A stretch of 64,000 nucleotides of DNA, taken from positions 558,001 to 622,000 of the forward strand of contig NZ_QKRA01000001.1 in the NCBI RefSeq assembly GCF_003362755.1, in the 5' to 3' direction. The translations under genes and the position numbers were made by a program. This document shows positions 16,982 to 25,449 of this stretch, in pieces (positions within the stretch are counted from its first letter, which is position 1; each line of letters opens with the position of its first letter). Source of the DNA: Marinomonas piezotolerans (lineage in GTDB: Bacteria > Pseudomonadota > Gammaproteobacteria > Pseudomonadales > Marinomonadaceae). The notes below the pieces were generated by a model. It was not told the origin of the DNA and did no database searches. It worked only from the letters and a program-made list of their open reading frames with translations.

Positions 16982-18310
16982 ATGAAAAAAATAATTGGAC
17001 AGATAATCGCCTTAACAAAAAATATATATTTGAACAGTCCTGATGGCACACAGAATGGAATGGAACAGTTCTTTGTTGGTAAACGTGATCCTTTCCAGTT
17101 TTCTGGTGGGATTGGAATATCTTGGTGGTATACAAAGTTTACATACAAGACAGTTGAAAACTTGTCATTTCTTATAAATAGCGACCTAAAGGAGTTTTCT
17201 GGTTGCGACCATGAAACTATACAAAGTGTTATTAGAGATACACTTCATGAGATTTGTGTAGATAGAAATATATTCAATGGAGATCTGGTTTGTTTTTGCG
17301 GCAAGGACACAATTTTTGAGTGTAGATCTGAAACTGATGCAAACAAATTTGGGGGTTACATATTAGATGCGGTTTTAGAAAATATTAGAAAGTCCATATC
17401 TTTGAGGTGCGTAATATACTCAGCCCCCAGAATTACAGGCAAGTCATTTACAATAGATTCTGAAAAAATTCATGTAATTCATAAAAGTGACAGTGAAAAA
17501 TGGAGCGAGCTTGTCGAACTTGGCTATTATTTTCGCGAATGGGACCCGGTTACAGGAAATTTTATAGATGGTCATAATTCTGCCTTTTCAGGCAAAGATT
17601 ATGATTATGTATTTGCAACTGAAACTGAAGGAACAAATCAGGGAAATAAATTTACAGCTTCACTAAAGTTCAGAAAGCTATTTTCAGTTATTTCGGCACT
17701 CATTGAATACAAATATAGGTTTAAGGTTATGGCAAGACCTTATTCAATGTGTATGCAAATACCTCATGAAAAAAGCCAAGATAAATCTTTTACTCAAAAC
17801 GAAATAGGTGAGTTGTATCCGTACTATGGCAGTGACCTCGAAATAAACGATGAACATATTTCAAGAATAAGGCAATGGTATAGAGAAGAGCAAGAGTTGA
17901 CAGATGAGCAAAGAAATAGAATAGAAAAATGTGCTCACTTCATTAACAAGGGAATGAATAGTTCAGACATTGAAAGCTACATCCATTATTTTGTTGCTCT
18001 AGATGCACTCTATGGAAAAATTGGATCAGTATCAAAGTCAATTGAGCAAGGTGTAAGCTGTTTGCCTGATAGTAGCCACTGGAATAAAAAAATATCTTGG
18101 CTTTTTGATCTCAGAAATGAACTAGTTCACGGTGGAAGCAGGTACATTGAGGAATGGCCAAAGTACATGAGATATTACCGTCATTTTTCTGCAGAGCCAG
18201 CTAGAGATATTGAGAAATTAGCTTTGCATGCTTTAGCCAGTGCACCATCATTATTTCACGAATCTAACAAGTAAATCCAGGTGACGCTTACGGCGCACCT
18301 GATTTAGGCG
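16949..18310 (+). mobile_element. Integron gene cassette (first)
   Basis: Bounded by TTAGAC at the attI junction and by the G of GTTAGGC in its attC. It holds a single long AT-rich gene whose stop codon falls inside attC, the normal cassette layout. Much richer in A/T than the leu and nas genes, which fits horizontal origin. Confidence 0.8.
16982..18274 (+). CDS. Cassette-encoded protein with C-terminal HEPN-type RNase motif
   Basis: 430 aa from MKKIIGQIIALTKNIYLNSP. An in-frame ATG at 16931 would start on the attI side of the junction, so I reject it. No recognised N-terminal domain. The last about 130 residues are helical and carry SYIHYFVALDALYG and, near residue 380, LFDLRNELVHGG. RNELVH fits the R-x4-6-H catalytic motif of HEPN nucleases, and the context resembles Apea-like HEPN domains. 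Such domains act as RNases in many anti-phage and toxin systems. Function is therefore a candidate defence RNase, not proven. No cognate antitoxin gene is visible next to it. Confidence 0.7.
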   Translation: MKKIIGQIIALTKNIYLNSPDGTQNGMEQFFVGKRDPFQFSGGIGISWWYTKFTYKTVENLSFLINSDLKEFSGCDHETIQSVIRDTLHEICVDRNIFNGDLVCFCGKDTIFECRSETDANKFGGYILDAVLENIRKSISLRCVIYSAPRITGKSFTIDSEKIHVIHKSDSEKWSELVELGYYFREWDPVTGNFIDGHNSAFSGKDYDYVFATETEGTNQGNKFTASLKFRKLFSVISALIEYKYRFKVMARPYSMCMQIPHEKSQDKSFTQNEIGELYPYYGSDLEINDEHISRIRQWYREEQELTDEQRNRIEKCAHFINKGMNSSDIESYIHYFVALDALYGKIGSVSKSIEQGVSCLPDSSHWNKKISWLFDLRNELVHGGSRYIEEWPKYMRYYRHFSAEPARDIEKLALHALASAPSLFHESNK

Positions 18311-18316
18311 TTAGGC
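18262..18316 (+). repeat. Integron attC site
   Basis: R'' box ATCTAAC (18262-18268), R' box GTTAGGC (18310-18316), and between them inverted arms AAATC-C-AGGTG (18273-18283) and CACCTGATTT, paired except for one unpaired base, the hallmark extrahelical base that sets strand choice. About 55 bp, short class. Confidence 0.88.
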
Positions 18317-18347
18317 AATAAATAACAATCGATAACTAAGAGTAGAT

Positions 18348-18440
18348 ATGGCTGAATTAACAAGTATGCCTGAATTGGAAATATCATCTGATGAGTTGCT
18401 GGCATGGGGGGTAAAAATGGCGTTCAGATCAGAATGCTGA
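18348..18440 (+). pseudogene. Start of a second cassette gene, broken
   Basis: An ORF of 30 codons (MAELTSMPELEISSDELLAW, then a stop after AFRSEC) begins 32 bases after the attC R' box. Shifting frame after 18405 gives further open sequence until the repeat element begins at 18480. The cassette is therefore frameshifted and cut by the element, and its attC is lost. Family not recognised. Confidence 0.5.
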
Positions 18441-18479
18441 AAATGGAAATGCAAAGAAAGCGGATGCCTTTGATATGAT

Positions 18480-18743
18480 TTAATCAGGACACACACTTTA
18501 AAAAGTGGCTCGTAGCTCAATTCTAATCAGCTCTTCCAAATCAGCCAGTTCTAACCAGAACTGGCTTTTTTGCAATTAAATTGGCGCATTAGGGTTATAT
18601 TTTGTAGATTTTCTCGAATAAAGGGCGTGCGATTACCTTGCAAGGAAAGCAATGTTTTAAGGAGTGGATGATGTGGCTTTAGGCCAGTAGCTGTTTGGCT
18701 TTATTGATCTTTGGCCTTCGTTTATAACCTGTTTTTTGGCGGG
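18480..18743. repeat. Repeated element copy 1 (3' relic of an IS200/RAYT-like transposon)
   Basis: Starts TTAATCAGGACACACACTTT and is nearly identical over 260 bases to copies at 21081 and 29184. It carries a terminator-like hairpin (18543-18571, AGCCAGTTCT/AGAACTGGCT then T6). On the minus strand it encodes the last transposase residues KTGYKRRPKINKAKQLLA. It interrupts the second integron cassette. Confidence 0.85.
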
Positions 18744-18880
18744 TTAAGCTAGACACCCACCTGAAAAAGTGACTCGCCACTCAGCCTTAATCAGCTCTTC
18801 TAAATCAGGCAGTTCTAACCAGAATTGGCTTTTTTTGTGTCTTAATGGGCATAGAAGGGTGCTATTTCGTCGATTTTAGC
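18744..18880. repeat. Repeated element copy 2 (diverged, tandem to copy 1)
   Basis: TTAAGCTAGACACCCACCTG ... AGTTCTAACCAGAATTGGCT then T7 repeats the first about 130 bases of the element with many substitutions. It directly follows copy 1, so two insertions lie head to tail. Confidence 0.7.
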
Positions 18881-19228
18881 CATAAACCCTTATGGCTTAC
18901 TCCTAATCTTTTTTTATATCTCCACTTTGGTAAGAGACCACATTCCACATGACCAATGGTTTTCTGTGAAATCTAGCTTTTCGCTGCCTGTCACTGCCGA
19001 TGTTGCACACGCCACTGTGCAACACTCGGTTCATAAGTGTCATTAATGGTATGTAGTTTTTCGTTATGGTTGCTGTCATTTTTTATAAGTATGGATTATT
19101 ATGAAAATCTAATATGTTATAAGGTTATTCCTTTTGGTTATTTATAGCGTATCATTTTTAAAAACACGGAAACTCTAGATTAGGCAGTACAAGAGTTATC
19201 TGTATGAGAGAGCACTGCGGAGCAGACC
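18881..19228. other. Non-coding gap upstream of the sulfide-oxidation pair
   Basis: No gene. Contains a perfect 8-bp hairpin GTTGCACA/TGTGCAAC (19002-19009, 19016-19023), which could be a terminator relic or an operator. The promoter of the next operon should lie at about 19100-19200 but could not be assigned. Confidence 0.4.
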
Positions 19229-19636
19229 ATGAAACACATTACATCAGAATTCTATGTAGCAGAGCAGCTAATGCCAGATGATATTCCAACACTGGTTGAA
19301 GCTGGTATTCGTCAGATTATATGTAACCGACCTGATCATGAAGCAGAAGGGCAGACTGATTTTAACTTAATACAGGCCGCTGCTGCGGATGCTGGCATTG
19401 AGTTTCAGCTACTTGCCACAGCTCCAGGGCAGTTTCCGCAAGAACTGGTTGACAAGTTTGCTGATTTGATAGCCTCGGTGGAGGGGAAAACACTGGCGTA
19501 TTGCCGTACTGGTACACGTAGTTTGTCTCTTTGGACATTGGCAAATCCAGAAGGTAAATCCGCTGAAGAGCTGCTTAATTTAGCTGAAAATGCTGGTTAT
19601 AACATGTCTGGTCTGATTGAGCGTGTTGCTTTATAG
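19229..19636 (+). CDS. TIGR01244-type sulfur transferase / phosphatase-like protein
   Basis: 135 aa, DUF442/Blh family with a tyrosine-phosphatase-like fold and catalytic loop CRTGTRS (Cys92). Proteins of this family occur alone or fused to persulfide dioxygenases and rhodaneses and handle sulfane sulfur. The start MKHITSEFYVAEQLMPDDIP is typical. It sits 11 bases before a sulfide:quinone reductase gene, so a role in sulfide detoxification is likely. The exact reaction is not established from sequence. Confidence 0.85.
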   Translation: MKHITSEFYVAEQLMPDDIPTLVEAGIRQIICNRPDHEAEGQTDFNLIQAAAADAGIEFQLLATAPGQFPQELVDKFADLIASVEGKTLAYCRTGTRSLSLWTLANPEGKSAEELLNLAENAGYNMSGLIERVAL

Positions 19637-19647
19637 GAGAAGTCCCC

Positions 19648-20910
19648 ATGAGTTCATCAAATAATTCTAAACATCATGAGGTTGTGATTGTTGGTGCTGG
19701 TGCCGGTGGTTTGTCAGTTGCCGCTAGTTTATTGAAACGTCGTCCTGATTTGGATATTGCCGTGATTGATCCAGCCAAGGAGCATTCTTATCAGCCTGGT
19801 TGGACCCTTGTCGGAGGGGGCGTTTTTAACATTAAACAGACTCGTCGCTCGATGACATCTGTCGTGCCTCGTAAGGTTAAGCATTATGAGCAGGCAGTAG
19901 AGCAGTTTGATCCTGACAATCAGACCGTGACTATGGCGAATGGTGACGCTTTGCATTATTCGATTTTGGTGGTTTCTCCCGGATTGAAACTTAACTGGGA
20001 GGCGATTCCTGGTTTAAAAGAAACCTTGGGTAAAAATGGCGTAACGTCGAATTACCAGTGGGAAACGGCACCTTATACTTGGGAAAATGTAACCAAGCTT
20101 AAAAAGGGGCGCGCAATTTTTACGCAGCCACCGATGCCGATAAAATGTGCTGGTGCGCCGCAAAAAGCGATGTATTTAGCCTGTAGTGAATGGCTATCTC
20201 AAGGGCGTTTGAAAGATATTGACGTAGAGTTCTGTAACGCTGGCGCTGTGCTATTTGGTGTCGCAGACTATGTACCTGCTTTACAGAGTTATATTGATAA
20301 ATACGATATTGCCTTGAACTTGAATCAGAACCTCGTGGAAGTGGACGGCGATAAGCAACTTGCAACGTTTGAAGTGACGGATGCGAATGGGGAAAAGCAA
20401 CGTGTCGAGAAATCTTTTGATATGTTGCATGTATGCCCACCACAATGCGCGTTGGATTTTGTTAAAAACAGCCCTTTAGCAGATGATGCGGGTTGGTTGG
20501 ATGTGTATCCTGATACCTTGCAACATAAGCGCTATGAGAATGTGTTTGGCTTGGGCGATGGTGCAAATACGCCGAATGCGAAGACTGCCGCCGCAGTGCG
20601 AGCACAGGCACCAGTGGTTGCTGAGTATGTGTTGTCTTTATTAGTGAAACAATCGCCACGTGCTGTATATGACGGTTATGGTTCGTGCCCTCTAACAGTA
20701 GAGCGCGGCAAGATCGTGTTGGCTGAGTTTATTTATGGCGGCAAGGTAAAACCATCGTTCCCGAAATGGTTTATTGATGGAACGAAGCCATCTTACTTGG
20801 CTTGGTTATTAAAAGAGAAAAGTCTTCCTTGGGTATATTGGGAAGGCATGTTGAAAGGTCATGAATGGTTAGTGAAGCCAGAGATCGCGTCTAAACCACC
20901 AAGACAGTAA
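19648..20910 (+). CDS. sqr: Sulfide:quinone oxidoreductase (FAD-dependent)
   Basis: 420 aa membrane-associated flavoprotein that oxidises sulfide and passes electrons to quinone. N-terminal FAD motif VVIVGAGAGGLSVAASLLKR (12-31), HSYQPGWTLVGGG, the central YLACSEW region with Cys167 and Cys179, and FGLGDGANTPNAKTAAAVRAQ near the C-terminus that contacts FAD and quinone. GYGSCPLTVERGKIVLAEF is typical of the SQOR-like branch. AGGAG precedes the ATG. Operon with the sulfur transferase and followed by a hairpin terminator. Confidence 0.88.
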   Translation: MSSSNNSKHHEVVIVGAGAGGLSVAASLLKRRPDLDIAVIDPAKEHSYQPGWTLVGGGVFNIKQTRRSMTSVVPRKVKHYEQAVEQFDPDNQTVTMANGDALHYSILVVSPGLKLNWEAIPGLKETLGKNGVTSNYQWETAPYTWENVTKLKKGRAIFTQPPMPIKCAGAPQKAMYLACSEWLSQGRLKDIDVEFCNAGAVLFGVADYVPALQSYIDKYDIALNLNQNLVEVDGDKQLATFEVTDANGEKQRVEKSFDMLHVCPPQCALDFVKNSPLADDAGWLDVYPDTLQHKRYENVFGLGDGANTPNAKTAAAVRAQAPVVAEYVLSLLVKQSPRAVYDGYGSCPLTVERGKIVLAEFIYGGKVKPSFPKWFIDGTKPSYLAWLLKEKSLPWVYWEGMLKGHEWLVKPEIASKPPRQ

Positions 20911-20927
20911 TTCTATATCTGTAACCC

Positions 20928-20973
20928 CTCAGCATCCAATTATAGCTCCAAAATTGGATGCTGAGTTCTTTTC
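20928..20973 (+). terminator. Terminator after sqr
   Basis: A perfect 14-bp stem CTCAGCATCCAATT (20928-20941) with 20952-20965, followed by TTCTTTTC. Confidence 0.85.
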
Positions 20974-21080
20974 TATATGACTGGTTTTTGAGCCCCTTCA
21001 ATCAACACCGCAGTACACTATTTGGTCTATTTTACTGATTGAATGGGTAGTAGGTAAGCCAAACAGAAACGAAGGGCGAT

Positions 21081-21350
21081 TTAATCAGGACACACACTTT
21101 AAAAAGTGGCTTGTAGCTCAATTCTAATCAGCTCTTCCAAATCAGCCAGTTCTAACCAGAACTGGCTTTTTTGCATTTAAATTGGCGCATTAGGGTTCTA
21201 TTTTGTAGATTTTCTCGAATTAAGGGCGTGCGATTACCTTGCAAGGAAAGCAATTTTTTAAGGAGTGGATGATGTGGCTTTATGCGAGTAGCTGTTTGGC
21301 TTTGTTGATCTTTGGCCTTCGTTTATAGCCTGTTTTTTGGTAGTAGTTAG
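21081..21350. repeat. Repeated element copy 3, joined to transposase remnant
   Basis: Begins TTAATCAGGACACACACTTT as copy 1. The same hairpin with T6 is at 21144-21172. Here the repeat continues directly into the transposase C-terminal coding sequence, which shows what the short copies derive from. Confidence 0.87.
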
Positions 21351-21965
21351 ACAAGATTAACTCTGTACCCACTGCTGCGTGGGTATGTTGCTCAAACTCA
21401 GTAGCAATGGTGAGCCAGTTTTCGGATGGAATGTTGAGGCGCTGTAATATCGGTGCAAAGGATAGGTCGATGCTGCCGCGTTTATCTTGGCGTACAATGC
21501 GGCCAGTCAGGTCGACAAGCTCTAGGTAATCTTTTAAGCGAAATGGAAGCCCCTTTGGCATGTCTTTCCTTAGGTTTCCAACAAAAAGGATAAAGAGTTT
21601 TCGGTTGCTGGTTATGTTTCGCAGAGTGAATGCGTTTTTTGATGCTGGTGTGCTTGGATGTCTCGGGCGTTTGGTCAATCTTCGCTCTTACTGGATTCAA
21701 ATCAACATATGCCATGCAGGCGATTAGTGCGGCTTCATCTAAAAGTGCTTGAGATTTAAAGCGTCCCTCCCAAAATCTACCTGTACAGCAATCTTCGAAA
21801 TTGGCTTGCCGTGCGATGTTTTCATTCAATTCTCTCAGAAACCAGCTGATGTCCATCAGTCGCTGACGGTAAGTTTCAACCGTTGCATCCAGTAATGGCT
21901 GTAAGTAGTCAGGCACTTGGCCTTGCAGCATTGAATCGATTGACCAGTGAGTAAAGAGCCATCTT
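21280..21965 (-). pseudogene. IS200-like / REP-associated tyrosine transposase, 5'-truncated and frameshifted
   Basis: The two frames together give the C-terminal half of a Y1/HUH transposase. The first (21965 to about 21590) reads [20 protein letters not shown] and [20 protein letters not shown] then [12 protein letters not shown], a block typical of this family. The second (to 21280) reads [20 protein letters not shown] and ends KINKAKQLLA. A one-base shift near 21580-21600 joins them. The N-terminal part with the HUH and catalytic Tyr is missing, cut at about 21965 next to a strong hairpin. It cannot be active. Confidence 0.85.
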
Positions 21966-22004
21966 CATCGATCTACTGGCACGAAAGGGGCCAATAGACC
22001 GATG
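21966..22004 (-). terminator. Long hairpin just after ileS
   Basis: A 15-bp stem with two G-U pairs (21966-21980 with 21990-22004) around a 9-base loop lies 11 bases after the ileS stop. No U tract follows on the minus strand. It may act as a terminator or mRNA-end protector; it also marks the edge of the transposon remnant. Confidence 0.5.
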
Positions 22005-22015
22005 ATTTATGTTTA

Positions 22016-25000
22016 TTATTTATTACTTAGCTCAACGACGGCTTTTACCTCGCTTAAATCGGTGCTCAAGCGTGAGCCCGATTCAGATACCTTGGTAAAA
22101 CTCAACGTATTAGCCAAGGTTTCTGTCTTGATGTAATCAAGGTGATGTTGGCACCAATGTGTCAGTACGTCACTCGCTTCAATGCGAATGTCGATACGAT
22201 CCAAGACCTTGTAGCCCTGTTGTTTGCGCATTTTCTGTATGTGGCTAACAATTTCTCGCATGGCGCCTTCTGCCACCAATTCTTCTGTCAGTTCTGGGTC
22301 GATGCTGATCGACACAAAACGGTTGGACGTAGTATGTGTGCCTGCTTTGGCTTGACGGTAGACATGAATCTCCTCTTGGTTAAAGACTTGCCCATCTATC
22401 TCGATTTGCTCTTGGGTTTCTAGATGCTCCAGTTCTTGCGCATTGAGTTGCGCAATGCGTGCGGCATAGTGTTTCATCTGCTTGCCAAGGCGTTTGCCCA
22501 AAACCGGGAAATTCGCTTTCGCGTAGAAGTCGATGTAGTCACTTTCCTGTTGGCTAAAGAGCACGTCTTTGATATTCAGCTCGGTTTGAATGTAATCCGT
22601 CAAACGAGCGATGTCGTTGAGTACCTGAGCCTCTTTATGCAATACGGTCAGCGTTTTGAGCGGGGTTTTTAGTTTGATTTTCAAATCGTTACGCAGTTGA
22701 CGACCCATTACCAAGATGTGCTGAACACGAGCGACACTGGCTTCTAAGTCTTCGTCTTTTAACGCTGCATTTGCCGTGGGGTAGTCGCATAAATGCACTG
22801 ACTCTGGCCTTTCGTTAGCGGAAAAAGGCAACAGCTCTTGGTATAAATGCTCCGCAAGAAACGGCGTAAAAGGCGCCATTAGCCTGCTGAATGTATCCAA
22901 ACAAGAGTACAAAGTGTGATAAGCCTGCTGTTTGTCTTCATTCATTTCTTTTTGCCAAAAGCGGGCTCGATTCAAACGGATATAACCATTGGTGAGATCT
23001 TCGATAAACTCAAATAGTGCAGGTACCACGTTGTAGAGATGGTAGGCTTGCATCTCCTGATTGACCTTGGTGGTTAAGGTTTGCAGGCGAGACAATATCC
23101 ACTGGTCCAAGATGTTATCAGAGGATTTGTCCGATCCTGAGTCTTGCCATTGGTCGATCTGGGCGTAAGTCGAGAAGAAGCGAAAACCATTGAGCCAAGG
23201 CAACAAGACCTGACGCACCATGTCTTGTACGCCCGCATCAGAAAAACGCTGCTCTTCTGCTTTAACCAAACCAGAGTTGATCAAATAGAGGCGCAAAGCA
23301 TCCGCTCCGTAATGCTCCATCAGAGTATCAGGGGGCGTGTAGTTTTTGAGGCGTTTGGACATCTTCTTGCCATCTTCCGCCATCACGATGCCATTGACGA
23401 TAACGTTTTTAAACGCTGGTCGCCCGAACAAACATTGGCTGAGAACTTGTAATGTATAAAACCAGCCTCGTGTTTGATCCACGCCTTCTGCGATAAATGC
23501 CGCTGGGAAGTTTTGCTCAAATTGCGCTTTATTTTCAAAGGGGTAGTGCACTTGTGCATAAGGCATGGCGCCGGACTCAAACCAGCAGTCGAATACTTCC
23601 GCAATGCGTCGATAAGTCCCCGGTTCCTCTGGAAGGGAGAAAGTCAGCTCGTCAACATGATCACGATGCAAATCGTCAACGGTTACGCCGGTGTAGCTTT
23701 TTAACTCTTCTATGGAGCCAAGGCACAAATGTTTTCCTGTTGTATCGTTTACCCAGATTGGCAGCGGAGTGCCCCAATAGCGGTTACGCGACACCGACCA
23801 ATCGATTGCCCCTTCTAGCCATTTTCCCATTCGGCCTTGCTGAATATGCTCTGGCACCCAATTGATCTGTTCATTGTTGGCTTGTAGCTCTGCGCGCATT
23901 GGCTCTACCTTGATGTACCAAGAGGGCACAGAACGGTAGATGATGGGCGTATCGGAGCGAGGGCAAAAAGGATAACTATGGGTGATGGTTTCCTGACGGT
24001 ACAAAAGATCACGCGCCTTTAATGTTTGCATGATGGCTTTATCGGCCTCTTTCACATACACGCTCTCGAAGTCCGTCACTTCATGGGTAAAGCGGCCACG
24101 GCTGTCCAAAGGGCAAACTGAGGCATGTAGACCATTGGCCTTGCAGACGCGGTTATCGTCTTCACCAAAGGCGGGAGCCATGTGAACAATGCCTGTACCA
24201 CTGCCAGTCGAGACAAAATCATCGGCAAATACTTGGAAAGCGCCGGATTCATTTAAGTGGCTAAAATAGGGGAAAAGCGGTTCATAGCGTTTCCCACTCA
24301 AGTCGGCTCCCACAACTCTATCAAGCACCTCTACATCATGGCCTTTGCACACAGATTCTAGTAGCGCCTCGCCGAGCCAAAGGGTCTGGTTGATAGTGCT
24401 ATCATGGACTTTGACATAAGGAATGTCTGGACCAACACACAGGGCAAGGTTTGAAGGCAGTGTCCAAGGTGTGGTTGTCCAAGCGGCAAAATAGGCGTCT
24501 TCCTCTACGAGTTTAAACAACACAGTGACCGCAGGGTCTTGAACGTCCTTGTAGTTAGAACTGGCTTCAAAGTTGGATAATACGGTTTCCAGCTCTGTGG
24601 AGTAGGCGATAACCTTGTCTCCTTGGTAGACGAGTCCTTTGTCCCACAATTGTTTAAAGACCCACCAAACGGACTCCATGTACCAAGGCTCCATGGTGCG
24701 ATAATCGTTGTCAAAGTCTACCCAGCGGCCAAGGCGCGTGATGGTCTTTTCCCACTCGCTGGCATAACGCTGAACAATGCCACGGCATTCCGCGTTGTAA
24801 CGGGCAATACCTAGAGAATCAACCGCTTCTTTGGCGGACATACCAAGAGACTTATCGATTTCATGCTCGATGGGCAACCCATGACAATCCCAACCAAAAC
24901 GTCGCTCTACATGGAATCCTTTCATCGTAAAGTAACGCGGGATGATGTCTTTGATGGTTGATGCCACCAGATGACCATGATGGGGCAACCCCGTTGCAAA

Positions 25001-25186
25001 CGGCGGCCCATCGTAAAACACATACTCAGGCTTATGTTTCGACGCGGCAAGGGAACGCTTAAAAATCTGTTTGTCCCGCCAAAATGTCAGCACAGAATGT
25101 TCCGCATCCACGAACGAAAAACGCTCAGATGCAGAGGGATTGTCAGCCTCGGGGGCTAAATGCGAAGGGGAGTCTTGAGTACTCAT
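22016..25186 (-). CDS. ileS: Isoleucyl-tRNA synthetase, type 2 (eukaryal-like)
   Basis: Charges tRNA-Ile. 1056 aa. Class I motif HHGH (69-72, in FATGLPHHGHLVASTIKDII) and KMSKR in GKKMSKRLKNYTPP, rather than the bacterial type 1 HIGH and KMSKSKGN contexts, place it in the IleRS2 clade, together with the C-terminal extension and no type 1 zinc finger. The editing domain is present (WTTTPWTLPSN; GTGIVHMAPAFGEDD). Type 2 enzymes are generally insensitive to mupirocin. AGGA lies 9 bases before the ATG. The gene is preceded by an Ile-codon leader ORF and a terminator, so it is very probably attenuated. Whether a type 1 ileS exists elsewhere cannot be seen. Confidence 0.95.
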   Translation of the reverse strand: MSTQDSPSHLAPEADNPSASERFSFVDAEHSVLTFWRDKQIFKRSLAASKHKPEYVFYDGPPFATGLPHHGHLVASTIKDIIPRYFTMKGFHVERRFGWDCHGLPIEHEIDKSLGMSAKEAVDSLGIARYNAECRGIVQRYASEWEKTITRLGRWVDFDNDYRTMEPWYMESVWWVFKQLWDKGLVYQGDKVIAYSTELETVLSNFEASSNYKDVQDPAVTVLFKLVEEDAYFAAWTTTPWTLPSNLALCVGPDIPYVKVHDSTINQTLWLGEALLESVCKGHDVEVLDRVVGADLSGKRYEPLFPYFSHLNESGAFQVFADDFVSTGSGTGIVHMAPAFGEDDNRVCKANGLHASVCPLDSRGRFTHEVTDFESVYVKEADKAIMQTLKARDLLYRQETITHSYPFCPRSDTPIIYRSVPSWYIKVEPMRAELQANNEQINWVPEHIQQGRMGKWLEGAIDWSVSRNRYWGTPLPIWVNDTTGKHLCLGSIEELKSYTGVTVDDLHRDHVDELTFSLPEEPGTYRRIAEVFDCWFESGAMPYAQVHYPFENKAQFEQNFPAAFIAEGVDQTRGWFYTLQVLSQCLFGRPAFKNVIVNGIVMAEDGKKMSKRLKNYTPPDTLMEHYGADALRLYLINSGLVKAEEQRFSDAGVQDMVRQVLLPWLNGFRFFSTYAQIDQWQDSGSDKSSDNILDQWILSRLQTLTTKVNQEMQAYHLYNVVPALFEFIEDLTNGYIRLNRARFWQKEMNEDKQQAYHTLYSCLDTFSRLMAPFTPFLAEHLYQELLPFSANERPESVHLCDYPTANAALKDEDLEASVARVQHILVMGRQLRNDLKIKLKTPLKTLTVLHKEAQVLNDIARLTDYIQTELNIKDVLFSQQESDYIDFYAKANFPVLGKRLGKQMKHYAARIAQLNAQELEHLETQEQIEIDGQVFNQEEIHVYRQAKAGTHTTSNRFVSISIDPELTEELVAEGAMREIVSHIQKMRKQQGYKVLDRIDIRIEASDVLTHWCQHHLDYIKTETLANTLSFTKVSESGSRLSTDLSEVKAVVELSNK

Positions 25187-25216
25187 ATCGGCTTCCTGTT
25201 AAGACCCAAGAAGCCG

Positions 25217-25246
25217 AAAAAAGAAACCCGCCTCTTGGGCGGGTTT
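25217..25246 (-). terminator. Attenuator terminator (segments 3:4) of the ileS leader
   Basis: On the minus strand AAACCCGCC (25246-25238), loop CAAGA and GGCGGGTTT (25232-25224) form a 9-bp stem followed by C and six U residues. It lies between the leader ORF stop and the ileS start, where it would stop transcription before ileS. Confidence 0.9.
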
Positions 25247-25253
25247 GCTTTAT

Positions 25254-25328
25254 TTACTCAACAACGAACCCACCACTCCTAGGAATGATGATAATAATTC
25301 GTTGTTGAGTAAGGGATACGTTTTTCAT
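25254..25328 (-). CDS. Isoleucine-rich leader peptide of ileS
   Basis: 24 codons: MKNVSLTQQR, then five consecutive Ile codons (ATT ATT ATC ATC ATT, residues 11-15), then PRSGGFVVE and TAA. A perfect 15-bp inverted repeat (25254-25268 with 25298-25312) encloses the Ile codons in its loop, giving segments 1 and 2. GGTGGGTT in segment 2 can also pair with AACCCGCC (segment 3 of the terminator) over 8 bp with one G-U, forming an antiterminator. A ribosome stalled at the Ile codons would free segment 2 and allow ileS transcription. The ribosome site is weak (AGAG); the start lies 7 bases after a -10-like TAAAAA, so the RNA may be leaderless. Too short for ordinary ORF calling. Confidence 0.88.
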   Translation of the reverse strand: MKNVSLTQQRIIIIIPRSGGFVVE

Positions 25329-25335
25329 ATCTCTA

Positions 25336-25364
25336 TTTTTACTCTTGCAGAGAGGAGTCGTCAA
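25336..25364 (-). promoter_or_regulatory. Probable sigma70 promoter of the ileS leader
   Basis: On the minus strand TTGACG (25364-25359), a 17-base spacer and TAAAAA (25341-25336). Transcription would start at about 25329, next to the leader ATG. Confidence 0.55.
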
Positions 25365-25449
25365 GGCATATTCAGCATCTGTTTGCTTGATAAATGATCA
25401 ACCGCAAATTAAAATGACCTTTTATTAGGTCGATTAAAGGTGCTTTAAA

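Noticed and set aside
22142-25159. Several plus-strand ORFs of 60-120 codons opposite ileS
   Set aside because: They are shadows of the ileS reading frame, with no ribosome sites or family motifs.
25187-25330. T-box riboswitch for ileS
   Set aside because: A synthetase leader with a terminator suggests a T-box, but there is no AGGGUGGNACCGCG-type T-box sequence or stem I, and the leader contains a coding ORF with Ile codons instead.
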